Of a stretch of DNA of 64,000 bases, positions 16,671 through 24,957 are shown piece by piece. The notes below the pieces were generated by a model. It had not been told where the DNA came from. It worked only from the letters and a program-made list of their open reading frames with translations, and ran no database searches. The stretch is from Lysobacterales bacterium (GTDB lineage Bacteria > Pseudomonadota > Gammaproteobacteria > Xanthomonadales > Ahniellaceae). Every line of letters begins with the position of its first letter. Within the stretch, counting starts at the first letter, position 1. Where the stretch lies: assembly GCA_016703225.1 (NCBI GenBank), contig JADJCM010000002.1:248001-312000 (forward strand), read 5' to 3'. The position numbers were made by a program, and so were the translations under genes.

Positions 16671-19559
16671 TCACCCGCCGGCACCATGACGTTCCTCCTG
16701 CTGTTCGGCGCGGCGGAAGGCATCGAGCACGTTGGCGCGCAGGTCCTCGTCCTCCCAGGGTTTGGTCAGGTACTTGTACACCTCGCCACGGTTGATCGCG
16801 GCGGTGACCGAAGACAGGTCGGTGAAGCCGCTCAGCACCATGCGCACGGTCTTCGGATACATCGCCTTGACGCGGCTCAGGAACTCGGTGCCGCTCATCG
16901 CCGGCATGCGCTGGTCGGAAATGACCACCTGCACCTCGTGGTTGGCAAGCAGCTCGAATGCGTCCTCGGCGCGGGCCGCTTCCAGGATGCGGTAGCCATC
17001 GCGGCGCAGCAGGCGCACCAGGGCGCGGCGGATGTTGTCCTCGTCGTCGAGCAGCAGCAGCGTGCGTTCGCTGCCGGCCGCCTCGGGTTCGGGGATGGCC
17101 AGGTGCGAGCGCTGCAGCAGCGCCACCACCGCCGCCGGCTCCAGCGCCGGCGCGAACAGGTGCCCCTGCAACTGGTCGCAGTGGCAGCGCTTGAGGTAGT
17201 TGCTCTGCGCCTCGCTCTCCACGCCCTCGGCGGTGACGCGCAGGCCGAGGTGGTGGGCCATCGCGATCATCGCGCGCACCAGCGTCGAGTCGGTGCTTTC
17301 GCGGGCGATGCGCGCGATGAAGCCCTGGTCGATCTTGAGCCGGTCGAGCGGCATGCGCTGCAGGTACTTGAGGCTGGAGTAGCCGACGCCGAAGTCGTCC
17401 AGCGCCAGCTTCACGCCGATCTTGCGCAGCGCGTGCAGTGCCGGCAGCGACTGGTCGATGTCGGCCATCAGCAGCGATTCGGTCAACTCCAGTTCCAGCG
17501 CGCCGGGATCGATCTCCTCCTCGCGCACGACGCGCGCCACCTCGGCGACGAATCCCGGGCGCAGCAGCTGCACCGGCGAGATGTTCACGCTCATGGTCAG
17601 CTGCGGGAATCCCTGCTGGTTCCACTGCCGCAGTTGCCTGCAGGCGACGCGCAACAGGTGCAGGCCGAGCGGCAGGATCAGGCCGTTGGCTTCGGCGATC
17701 TGGATGAAGCGTTGCGGCGGCAGCAGCCCGAGGTCGGGGTGTTGCCAGCGCGCCAGCGCCTCGACCGCGACCACCTGCCCGTCCTGCGCATTCACCTGCG
17801 GCTGGTAGTGCAGCACGAACTCGCCGCGCTCGACGCCGGCGCGCATGCGGCGTCCGAGCAGGATGCGGTCGTCGAGGATGGCCTTGAGCGACTGCTCGAA
17901 CACCGACGCAGTGTTGCGCCCGCGTTGCTTGGCGTTGTGCATCGCGAACTCGGCCTGGCGGGTGAGCTCGGGGACGGTGTCGGCGGGAACGCGGTGTTCG
18001 GCGGCGCCGACCGATGCGGTGAGGTGCAGCAGGCCGACCCCGGTGACCGGCAGCGGTACGCACATGCGGTCGCAGATGTGCTGCGCCAGCCCGGCGAGGT
18101 CATGGGTGGCGTCGCTGCGCGATAGCCCGATCACGAACTTGTCGCCGGCATAGCGCGTGACCAGCGCGTCCATGCCGGTGGACGTCTGCAGTCGCCGCGC
18201 GACCGCGCACAACGCGGCGTCGCCGGCACCGAAGTCGATCGAGTCGTTGATGGCGTGGAAGGCGTCGATATCGACGAACAGGATCGCGAAGTGGTCGCCG
18301 CGCACGCAAGCTTCGTCGAGCCGTTGCTGCAGGCGCGCGATCGCCGCGGCGTAGTGCGGCAGGCCGGTGAGGGCGTCGTTGGACAGCAGGCGGTTGCGCT
18401 CTTCCTGCAGCCGCACCTGTTCGGTGACGTCCGAGAGCACGCCGACGAAGTGGCTGAGCTGCTGCCGGTCGTCGAACACCGGCGCGACGTTGAGCCGGTT
18501 CAGGAATGGCGAGCCGTCGCGGCGGTAGTTGCGCACCACCACCTCGCAGCGCTGCCCTGCGGCGAGCGCGGCGGCGAGTTCGCGCAGCTGCGGCTGCTCA
18601 CGGTCGGTGCCCTGCAGGAAGCGGCAGTTGCGACCGAGCACTTCCGCGGAGCCGTAGCCAGTGATGCGCTCGAATGCCGGGTTGACGTAGACCAGCGGCT
18701 GCTCGGTGGCGAGCGCGTCGACCAGCACGATGCCGTCGGTGGAGGCTTCGATCGCGCGCTGCAGGAGCATCATCTGCTTCTGGCTGCGCAGGCGTTCGCT
18801 GATGTCGAGGGCGAGCACCAGGCGGCGCACCTCGCCGTCGATCACCAGGTCGCGGCGGATCACTTCGGCGTCGAGCTCGCTGCCGTCCTTGCGGCGATGG
18901 GTCCACACCCCGGCGTTGACCTGGTCGGCACTGGCGCCGTGCTTGGCGTAGTGTTCGAGGAAGCGCGCGTGTTCCGAGGGCGGGCGCAGGTCGAGCAGCG
19001 ACAGCGCCAGGAACTCCTCGCGGCTGTAGCCGTACTGGCGCAGCGCGGCGCTGTTGACGTCGAGCACGCGCGTGCTCTGCGGCTCGATCACCCACATCGG
19101 CACCGGGCTCAGGTCGAACAGCAGCCGGTATTCCTGCTCGCGGCGCGCGGCCAGCCGGTACAGGCGGTGGCGCTCGAGCGCGTAGCGGATGCTGCGCGCC
19201 AGCGACTGCGGCGTCAGCGCGTTCTTGGTCAGGTAGTCGACGGCGCCGGCATCGAGGCAGTGCTGGTCGACCACGCCGCTGCCATGTCCGGTGAGCACGA
19301 TGCAGGGCGGGCGTTGCGCGTCGCCGGCGCTTTCGCGCAGCAGGTCGAGTCCGCTGGCGCCGCCGAGCTGGTAGTCGAGCAGCACGATGTCGTGTTCATG
19401 GCGCGCCAGCAGCGGCAGCGCGGCGGCCTTGGTGGCGACATCGTCGATCTGGAAGCGTGTGCCCGGGTCCGCCTGCGCCAGCATTTCGCGCACCAGCAGC
19501 ACATCGTCCGGCTCGTCGTCGATCAGCAGCAGCTTCACTGTGATCTGGGGGTCGCTCAT
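16671..19559 (-). CDS. REC-PAS-PAS-GGDEF-EAL-REC cyclic-di-GMP signalling protein
   Basis: 962 residues from the ATG at 19559 (GAGGAC upstream). Order: receiver 1 (LLIDDEPDD, acceptor in IVLLDYQL, LTGHG); two PAS domains (YRLLFDLSPVPMWV, then LLQRAIEASTDGIVLVDA, with NCRFLQG typical of PAS/LOV-like cores); GGDEF; EAL; and receiver 2 (LLLLDDEDNIRRAL, acceptor in VVISDQRMP, LTKPWEDEDL). The GGDEF signature is degraded to AGDKF in RYAGDKF, so it should not make c-di-GMP. The EAL domain keeps EALARW, NISPVQL, ELTES, DDFGVGYSS, KIDQGF and AEGVE, so it is probably an active phosphodiesterase. Receivers at both ends are unusual. Confidence 0.92.
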   Translation of the reverse strand: MSDPQITVKLLLIDDEPDDVLLVREMLAQADPGTRFQIDDVATKAAALPLLARHEHDIVLLDYQLGGASGLDLLRESAGDAQRPPCIVLTGHGSGVVDQHCLDAGAVDYLTKNALTPQSLARSIRYALERHRLYRLAARREQEYRLLFDLSPVPMWVIEPQSTRVLDVNSAALRQYGYSREEFLALSLLDLRPPSEHARFLEHYAKHGASADQVNAGVWTHRRKDGSELDAEVIRRDLVIDGEVRRLVLALDISERLRSQKQMMLLQRAIEASTDGIVLVDALATEQPLVYVNPAFERITGYGSAEVLGRNCRFLQGTDREQPQLRELAAALAAGQRCEVVVRNYRRDGSPFLNRLNVAPVFDDRQQLSHFVGVLSDVTEQVRLQEERNRLLSNDALTGLPHYAAAIARLQQRLDEACVRGDHFAILFVDIDAFHAINDSIDFGAGDAALCAVARRLQTSTGMDALVTRYAGDKFVIGLSRSDATHDLAGLAQHICDRMCVPLPVTGVGLLHLTASVGAAEHRVPADTVPELTRQAEFAMHNAKQRGRNTASVFEQSLKAILDDRILLGRRMRAGVERGEFVLHYQPQVNAQDGQVVAVEALARWQHPDLGLLPPQRFIQIAEANGLILPLGLHLLRVACRQLRQWNQQGFPQLTMSVNISPVQLLRPGFVAEVARVVREEEIDPGALELELTESLLMADIDQSLPALHALRKIGVKLALDDFGVGYSSLKYLQRMPLDRLKIDQGFIARIARESTDSTLVRAMIAMAHHLGLRVTAEGVESEAQSNYLKRCHCDQLQGHLFAPALEPAAVVALLQRSHLAIPEPEAAGSERTLLLLDDEDNIRRALVRLLRRDGYRILEAARAEDAFELLANHEVQVVISDQRMPAMSGTEFLSRVKAMYPKTVRMVLSGFTDLSSVTAAINRGEVYKYLTKPWEDEDLRANVLDAFRRAEQQEERHGAGG

Positions 19560-19703
19560 GGCGTCCTCGACTCGGTGTGCGCAGCGGGGAAGATACATCC
19601 TGTGCGGAAGCCGTGGCCACGTCGTGGTCGGGGTGGTCGGGTGGTCGACCCGGGGCGCCCTCCCTGGCGCCCCGCGATCGTGCGTTGCGGTGCGCGGTCC
19701 CGA

Positions 19704-21974
19704 TTACGGAGCGCGGACCTGGAGGGTGGGGTCGCCGAGCATCAGCGCGCCGACGGTGACGTCCGGCAGCGTGGTCGCGCTGGTCGCGAGTTCGGCCTTG
19801 GCGGCGAGCAGGGCTTCGCCGATCGACAGCGTGGCCAGGCGCGGCAGCAGGGTGCGGGCGAGTTCGGTGTTGCTCTGGGTGTAGCCGAGCGCGCTCTGGC
19901 CGATCATGACCGCGACGCCACCGGGGTTCGCGAGCAGGGCATGCGCCAGCGACTCGCTGCGCGGATCGACGAAGTAGGTGCTCCAGCAGGCGAACTGCAC
20001 CAGTGCGGTCGGCGGCACGTCGGCGATGGCGCTGATGTCGCTCGCGGCGAGCAGGCGGTCGCTGCCCCATGCGCCCGGGAAACCGTGGCCGTAGTAGCTG
20101 GTCAGGGACTGGCCGGAGGCGAGTGCGGCGGCGAGGTCGCTGCGTGCGCTGGCGACCATGGTCGTGGCGTAGGTATCGAGGTCGACGCGCTGCACGCTCC
20201 AGCTGGCGCCGAGGTCGGACTGCATCTGCTGCGAGGCGGCCAGGAACGACAGGCCCGGCTGGGCGCGGTCGGTCGCGAACACGGCGTGGCCGCGGTTGGC
20301 CTGGGTGGCGTAGTCGATCGCCTTGGCGACCATCACTTGCAGTTCGGACACGGTGCGCGCCGGCATGCGGCTGATCACCACGTCCTGGTCGCCGTCGAGT
20401 CCGACGTCACCGTACAGGCTGTCGACCGGAGCGAAACGCACGATCGGCGTGGTCTGTGCGTACTGGGTCGGCACGAAGCTGACGGCGCCAAGACCGAGGC
20501 GGTCCTTGTAGTCGAAGTTGTCGTCACCGACGAACAGCACGTAGCGCGTGCCGAGGCGGTTGTGGGCGTACTCGATGCTGGCCTGGATCGCCACCGGGTC
20601 GGGCTGGCCGTTGCTGTGGAAGGCATACAGCGCTTCGACGTCGATCACGCGGGTGCTGATGCCGGCGGCGCGGCGCGCTTCCACCAGCGGCTGGATCGCG
20701 TCGACGAAGCTCGGGTGCGCGATCACCAGCAATTGTGCGGCGGCGCCCGGGGTCGGGTCGATCACCGCGCCTGCCGGCGCGATCGCGACCACCGCCTGCG
20801 GCTGGCCTGGCCGCAGCACGATGACGCGGTCGCCGCGTCGCGCCGAGAATGCGAAACGGTAACTGTTGTCGGCATCGCCGATGCCGCCGACGCGCGCCAG
20901 CGCGCCGCCGCGGTTGCGCAGGATCAACACATCGCCGTCGGCATTGGCGACACGGAATGCGGCGTGATTGTCGGTGGTTGCGACGTCGAACGTGAACGCG
21001 CCCGCGGACAGATCCAGACTGCGCTCGTACTGCATCGCGAAGGAGTCGAGATAGACGACATCAGTGCTGTAGCCGGTGTCGGCCAGAACTTCCACGCTCA
21101 GCTCGTTGCCGCCGGCTCGCAACTGCGAGTCTTGCAGCGACACATTGATCACGTGCGCGAACAGGCCATCGAAGCGTTCGCGTGCCACTTCCGAACCGTT
21201 CAGCAGGATGCGCACGCTGTGATCAGGTGGCAGCGCGGCGTAGTCGAGCCCGCCCCACAGCGACACCACCAGGTTCGATTCGCTCTTGCCGAACGCCGGC
21301 GCGAGGTCGAAGGACTCGGTCGCCGCGACGCCGTTCGAGTCGGAACGCACGATGCGCTTGGCGGCCCACGGGTCCTTGCCCGGGGCGGAGAAGGTGTACT
21401 CGCGCTCGGGCGCGAACTCGGTGGATACCAAGACGCTTTCCGTCGGCGTGGTCGTGGCATCGGAGCCGACGTCCTTGAAGCGCAGTGCCGAGCGGCGGTC
21501 GATCAGTAGACGGTAGTGTGCGGTCTCGGTGTACAAGCTGTTGCGCACCGCTTCGCCGTAGAACTCGATGCTCGAACCCTTGCCGAACGTCGTCGGGTCG
21601 GTCACGAACAACGGCACCTTGACGCCGGCTCGGGTCAGGGCGACCTGGTCGGCCGCCACGGCGTCGATGCCGATGCCTGCGGCCACCAGATCGTCGAAGC
21701 TGATCCGATACCAACCGTCCTGCGCGATCGCAATATCGGCGATGGCGGACGTGGCCGCCACTGGGCCCTTGGCCATCGTCGCCAAGCGCTGCGCGGCGCG
21801 GAACTGGGCCTGTTCGCGGCGCACCGACTGCCAGTCGATGGCCTTGCCCGGAACCGGCAGGTCGGCATGGACGAGGTCCGGGTCGATCGGCGTGGAGGTT
21901 GCCGCGTGCAGCAGCGTCGGGGAGGACAGCAGGCTCGCCAGAGCCAGTGGGGTAAGGATGTTTGCCAGACGCAT
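19704..21974 (-). CDS. Secreted gingipain-like cysteine peptidase (peptidase family C25)
   Basis: 756 residues with a signal peptide (MRLANILTPLALASLLSSPTLLHA, cut here). N-terminal ~380 residues are a beta-rich region; residues ~390-750 match peptidase C25, with the catalytic histidine in SYYGHGFPGAWG and the cysteine in QFACWSTYF. The protein stops at MLGDPTLQVRAP, right after the catalytic domain, so the type IX secretion C-terminal domain of gingipains is absent; export would be Sec-dependent, perhaps onward by type II. Start chosen at 21974 (AGGAG eight bases upstream) over a GTG three codons earlier. Copies of CTAGGTAGTC lie 120-220 bases upstream. Confidence 0.85.
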   Translation of the reverse strand: MRLANILTPLALASLLSSPTLLHAATSTPIDPDLVHADLPVPGKAIDWQSVRREQAQFRAAQRLATMAKGPVAATSAIADIAIAQDGWYRISFDDLVAAGIGIDAVAADQVALTRAGVKVPLFVTDPTTFGKGSSIEFYGEAVRNSLYTETAHYRLLIDRRSALRFKDVGSDATTTPTESVLVSTEFAPEREYTFSAPGKDPWAAKRIVRSDSNGVAATESFDLAPAFGKSESNLVVSLWGGLDYAALPPDHSVRILLNGSEVARERFDGLFAHVINVSLQDSQLRAGGNELSVEVLADTGYSTDVVYLDSFAMQYERSLDLSAGAFTFDVATTDNHAAFRVANADGDVLILRNRGGALARVGGIGDADNSYRFAFSARRGDRVIVLRPGQPQAVVAIAPAGAVIDPTPGAAAQLLVIAHPSFVDAIQPLVEARRAAGISTRVIDVEALYAFHSNGQPDPVAIQASIEYAHNRLGTRYVLFVGDDNFDYKDRLGLGAVSFVPTQYAQTTPIVRFAPVDSLYGDVGLDGDQDVVISRMPARTVSELQVMVAKAIDYATQANRGHAVFATDRAQPGLSFLAASQQMQSDLGASWSVQRVDLDTYATTMVASARSDLAAALASGQSLTSYYGHGFPGAWGSDRLLAASDISAIADVPPTALVQFACWSTYFVDPRSESLAHALLANPGGVAVMIGQSALGYTQSNTELARTLLPRLATLSIGEALLAAKAELATSATTLPDVTVGALMLGDPTLQVRAP

Positions 21975-22090
21975 GTCACGCACTCCTGATTCGGGGTTGC
22001 GTCCTCACGGTGGTCTGGTCGTGTTGGCCGGGCCGCTGCTTGACGCTTGCGGCCAGACTAGAAATTGCGTCCTCGCGGCACTATCCGTGC

Positions 22091-22099
22091 GACTACCTA
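22091..22099. promoter_or_regulatory. CTAGGTAGTC-like motif, copy 2 (reverse)
   Basis: GACTACCTA, reverse complement TAGGTAGTC, with a GC flank that extends the match with copy 1 to 11 bases (TAGGTAGTCGC). It lies about 120 bases upstream of the C25 peptidase start. Confidence 0.4.
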
Positions 22100-22173
22100 T
22101 GATCCCTCGCGTGCATCGGGACGAAGGCCGGAGACGCAGACAGCACGCGGCTTTGCACGTCGCGGCGGCGCGA

Positions 22174-22191
22174 CTAGGTAGGACTACCTAG
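22174..22191. promoter_or_regulatory. Perfect inverted repeat CTAGGTAG-GA-CTACCTAG
   Basis: Two 8-base arms separated by GA, about 200 bases upstream of the C25 peptidase start and 18 bases after the end of the dienelactone hydrolase gene's stop on the other side. The right arm with its flank is GACTACCTAG, the reverse complement of copy 1. A symmetric site fits a dimeric helix-turn-helix regulator. Confidence 0.45.
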
Positions 22192-22208
22192 CTACCCGGG
22201 AAGCGCCC

Positions 22209-22994
22209 TCAGGGGTGCACCGCAAACGCCTCGGCGAAGAACGCGCGCATCATGGCGAAGGCGCGTTTGGCGGCGCGTTCGTTGTAGATGCAGCCCGGGG
22301 GGGAGTTGGCGTCGGCTTCGGCGAAGCAGTGCACGGCGCCGCCGAGGTTGACGAATTGCCAGTCGATTCCGGCGCCGGCCATTTCGGCGGTGAATGCGTT
22401 GATCTGTTCCGCGGGGACGTAGCGGTCATCGGCGCCGTTGATCGCCAGCACACGCGCTTTCACTTCGCCGCTGCGGGCCGGCAGGTCGGTACCGAGATTG
22501 CCGTGGAAGCTGACCACCCCGGCGAGGTCGGCGCCGCTGCGCGCGAGTTCGAGCGCGGTCGCGCCGCCGAAGCAGAAGCCGATCGCGCCGAGTTTCGCGG
22601 CATCGAGCGGAACATCGCTGGCGGATGCGAGTTGATCGAGCGCGGCATTCACGCGCGCGCGCAGGGCGGCACGATCGGCGTACATCGCGCTCGCGGCCTT
22701 GCCGGCTTCATCCGCATTCGTCGGGCGCGTATCGACACCGTAGACATCGGCGACCAGCACCACGTACTCGCTGCCGGCAATGGCCTCGGCCTTGGCGATC
22801 TGGGCATCATTCACGCCCATCCAGTTCGGCACCATCACCAGACCTGGGCGCTTGGCGCCGGCATCGTCGTAGACCAGCACGCTCTCGACGCTCGTGGCAT
22901 CGACGCTGTAGCGAAGCTTGCGCACCTGCATCTCCGCGGATGCGGCGATCGGCAGCAGGGCGAGCGCGGACAGGACGAATGCGTGCAGTTTCAT
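22209..22994 (-). CDS. Exported dienelactone hydrolase family protein
   Basis: 261 residues; the first ~20 (MKLHAFVLSALALLPIAASA) form a signal peptide, so it acts in the periplasm. The alpha/beta hydrolase core carries the DLH nucleophile cysteine in GFCFGG, the acid in NGADDRYVP and the histidine in AVHCFAEAD, completing the Cys-Asp-His triad. The substrate is unknown; family members cleave dienelactones or other esters. The start at 22994 gives the signal peptide; the upstream open frame is Arg/Ala rich. Divergent from the cytochrome gene. Confidence 0.88.
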   Translation of the reverse strand: MKLHAFVLSALALLPIAASAEMQVRKLRYSVDATSVESVLVYDDAGAKRPGLVMVPNWMGVNDAQIAKAEAIAGSEYVVLVADVYGVDTRPTNADEAGKAASAMYADRAALRARVNAALDQLASASDVPLDAAKLGAIGFCFGGATALELARSGADLAGVVSFHGNLGTDLPARSGEVKARVLAINGADDRYVPAEQINAFTAEMAGAGIDWQFVNLGGAVHCFAEADANSPPGCIYNERAAKRAFAMMRAFFAEAFAVHP

Positions 22995-23129
22995 GGCGGA
23001 CCTCCGGAATCTGGCCGGCAATCTAGCAGCGAAGCCGCGATCGATGGCGCGCGCGTCATCACGCCGCGCATGCGCGCGGGTGCGCCACACTGGGCGTTAT
23101 CCTGCACCGTCCCGAACCCGGAGTTGACC

Positions 23130-23585
23130 ATGCGTCCAGCCATCGCCCTGACCCTGCTCGCCGCAATGACCGTCGCCCCGTTGCAGGCGCAGGCGCCGGT
23201 GCGCGAGGCCGACGAGGTGATCCGCTACCGTCAGTCGCTGTACGCCACCATCGGCTGGAACTTCGGGCCGATCGCGGCGATGCTGAAGGGCGAGCGCGCC
23301 TGGAGCGCTGCCGAATTGAAGCGGCGCTCGATCGCCGTCGCTTTCGCGGCGGTGCAGCTCGACGAGGCCTTTGCGCCGGGCAGCGACGCGGTCGAGAAGA
23401 CCGACGCCCTGCCCGAGATTTGGACCGAACCGCAAGCCTTTGCAGACGCGCTGCGCGAGTTTCAGACGGCGTCGAACCAGTTGCGCATCGCGTCCGCGGG
23501 CGCAGCCGAGGAGCCGATACGCACCGCCTTCGAGCGCACGCGCAAGGCCTGCAAGGGCTGTCACGAGCGCTTCCGCGCCGACTGA
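23130..23585 (+). CDS. Periplasmic cytochrome c' (c-556 type)
   Basis: 151 residues with signal peptide MRPAIALTLLAAMTVAPLQA. A four-helix-bundle pattern ends in the C-terminal haem site CKGCH (FERTRKACKGCHERF), the position expected for cytochrome c'. Such proteins bind NO or CO or carry electrons. Start at 23130. It converges on murD2, whose stop is one base beyond its own end. Confidence 0.9.
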   Translation: MRPAIALTLLAAMTVAPLQAQAPVREADEVIRYRQSLYATIGWNFGPIAAMLKGERAWSAAELKRRSIAVAFAAVQLDEAFAPGSDAVEKTDALPEIWTEPQAFADALREFQTASNQLRIASAGAAEEPIRTAFERTRKACKGCHERFRAD

Positions 23586-23586
23586 T

Positions 23587-24957
23587 TCAGGCGATGCCGA
23601 GGCCGCCGATGGTGGCGATCGAGGTCGGATCGAATCCGGCCAGTTCGGCAAAGCGGCGGCCGCGTTCGCTGTAGTCGCGGAACTGGCCGAAGCTCGGCGC
23701 ACCCGGCGACAGCAGCACGACGCCCGAGCCTTCGAGGGCGCCACGAGCAAGCGCGAACGCGGCATCGAACTCCGGTTCTGATCGGACCCCGGCTGAGAGA
23801 CCGTGTGCCGCCAGCGTCGTGGCGATGCGCGCTCCGCTCGCTCCAGTGGCGACGATGGCGCGTGGTGGTCGGGCGGCGACCGCGCGGGCAAAGGCAGTCC
23901 AGTCGAGACCGCGCTCGTGGCCGCCGAGAATCAGCGCGATGTCCTGCCCGGCGAAGTGCGACAACGCGGCCAGCGCCGCCTGCGGCGTGGTGGCGATGCT
24001 GTCGTTGATGAAGGTGATGCGATCGCGCACGCCGAGCGTCTGCAGGCGGTGCGGCAGCGGCACGAAGCTGCGCGCGTGGGTCGCCAGCATCGCTGCATCG
24101 AAGCCCGCAGCCTCGATCGCGGCGAGAGCGCCGCACAGGTTCAGCGCGTTGTGCCGGCCTGGCAGTGGCAGCTCGGCGATGGCGACCACGCGTTGCTCGT
24201 CGCGCAGCACGTGGCTCGCATCGAGATGCCAGCCGGACGCACCGCCGAACCAGCGCACGTCGCCGGCGACATCGCGGCCGGACAGGGTCGCGTCTTCGGC
24301 ATTCAGCACCGCGATGGTGCGGCTGCGATCGCCCAGAATGCGCAGCTTGTCGGCGACGTAACGTTCGCCCGAGCCATGCCAGTCCAGATGCTCCTCGATC
24401 AGGTTGGTGATCAGCGCGACGCGCGCGCTGCCGGCGAAGTCGTGGCACTGGAAGCTCGATAGTTCGATGACGTGTGCCGTCAGTGTTTCGTCCTCCGGCA
24501 GGTCGAGCAGCGGCAGGCCGATATTGCCGGCGAGCGCGGTGCGATGACCGCCCGCGCGCAGCAGATGCGCGATCAGGGCCGTGGTCGTGCTCTTGCCCTT
24601 GGTGCCGGTCACCGCGATCGTGTTGGCCTGCGGATGTTCGGCGAACCAGATGGCGCTGCCGGAAGTGAACTGCACCCCCGCCGCAGCCGCTTCCGGCAGT
24701 GGTGACCGGTACGGCGAGACACCGGGCGACTTGATCACGATCTCGAATGCGCGCAGCGACTCGACGGTCGCCGGCGTGCTGTCGATCGTGAGGCGCGCAT
24801 CGCCCAGGCTCGCCGCACTGGCCGCTTCATCCGCGCTGCAGAACAGATGCAGCGCCTGCTCCGGAAAGCGCGCACGAAATGCGCGACGCGCGGCGCGGCC
24901 CTCGGCACCGAAGCCGAGCACCGCCACGCGACGGTCGGCAAGCTCAGCCCAGCGCAT
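23587..24957 (-). CDS. murD2: UDP-N-acetylmuramoyl-L-alanine-L-glutamate ligase
   Basis: 456 residues with the Mur ligase layout: N-terminal RVAVLGFGAEGRAA, P-loop AVTGTKGKSTTTALIAH, NLIEEHLDWHGS, and HRLQTLGVRDRITFINDSIATTP in the C-terminal half. Established work in Xanthomonas oryzae showed that MurD2 adds L-Glu, which MurL then epimerises. It directly follows a murL homologue here, overlapping it by 14 bases, so the L-Glu-specific assignment comes from that context. The start MRWAELADRRVAVLG at 24957 was chosen from homology. Confidence 0.88.
   Translation of the reverse strand: MRWAELADRRVAVLGFGAEGRAARRAFRARFPEQALHLFCSADEAASAASLGDARLTIDSTPATVESLRAFEIVIKSPGVSPYRSPLPEAAAAGVQFTSGSAIWFAEHPQANTIAVTGTKGKSTTTALIAHLLRAGGHRTALAGNIGLPLLDLPEDETLTAHVIELSSFQCHDFAGSARVALITNLIEEHLDWHGSGERYVADKLRILGDRSRTIAVLNAEDATLSGRDVAGDVRWFGGASGWHLDASHVLRDEQRVVAIAELPLPGRHNALNLCGALAAIEAAGFDAAMLATHARSFVPLPHRLQTLGVRDRITFINDSIATTPQAALAALSHFAGQDIALILGGHERGLDWTAFARAVAARPPRAIVATGASGARIATTLAAHGLSAGVRSEPEFDAAFALARGALEGSGVVLLSPGAPSFGQFRDYSERGRRFAELAGFDPTSIATIGGLGIA

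Noticed and set aside
18255..21509. Open frame of over 1000 codons on the plus strand
   Set aside because: It lies opposite the GGDEF/EAL protein and the C25 peptidase, which have full family motifs; such frames are shadows in high-GC DNA.
22174..22191. Palindrome as an attachment site or insertion-sequence terminus
   Set aside because: There is no transposase, integrase or target duplication around it, and a related half-site occurs in promoter regions.
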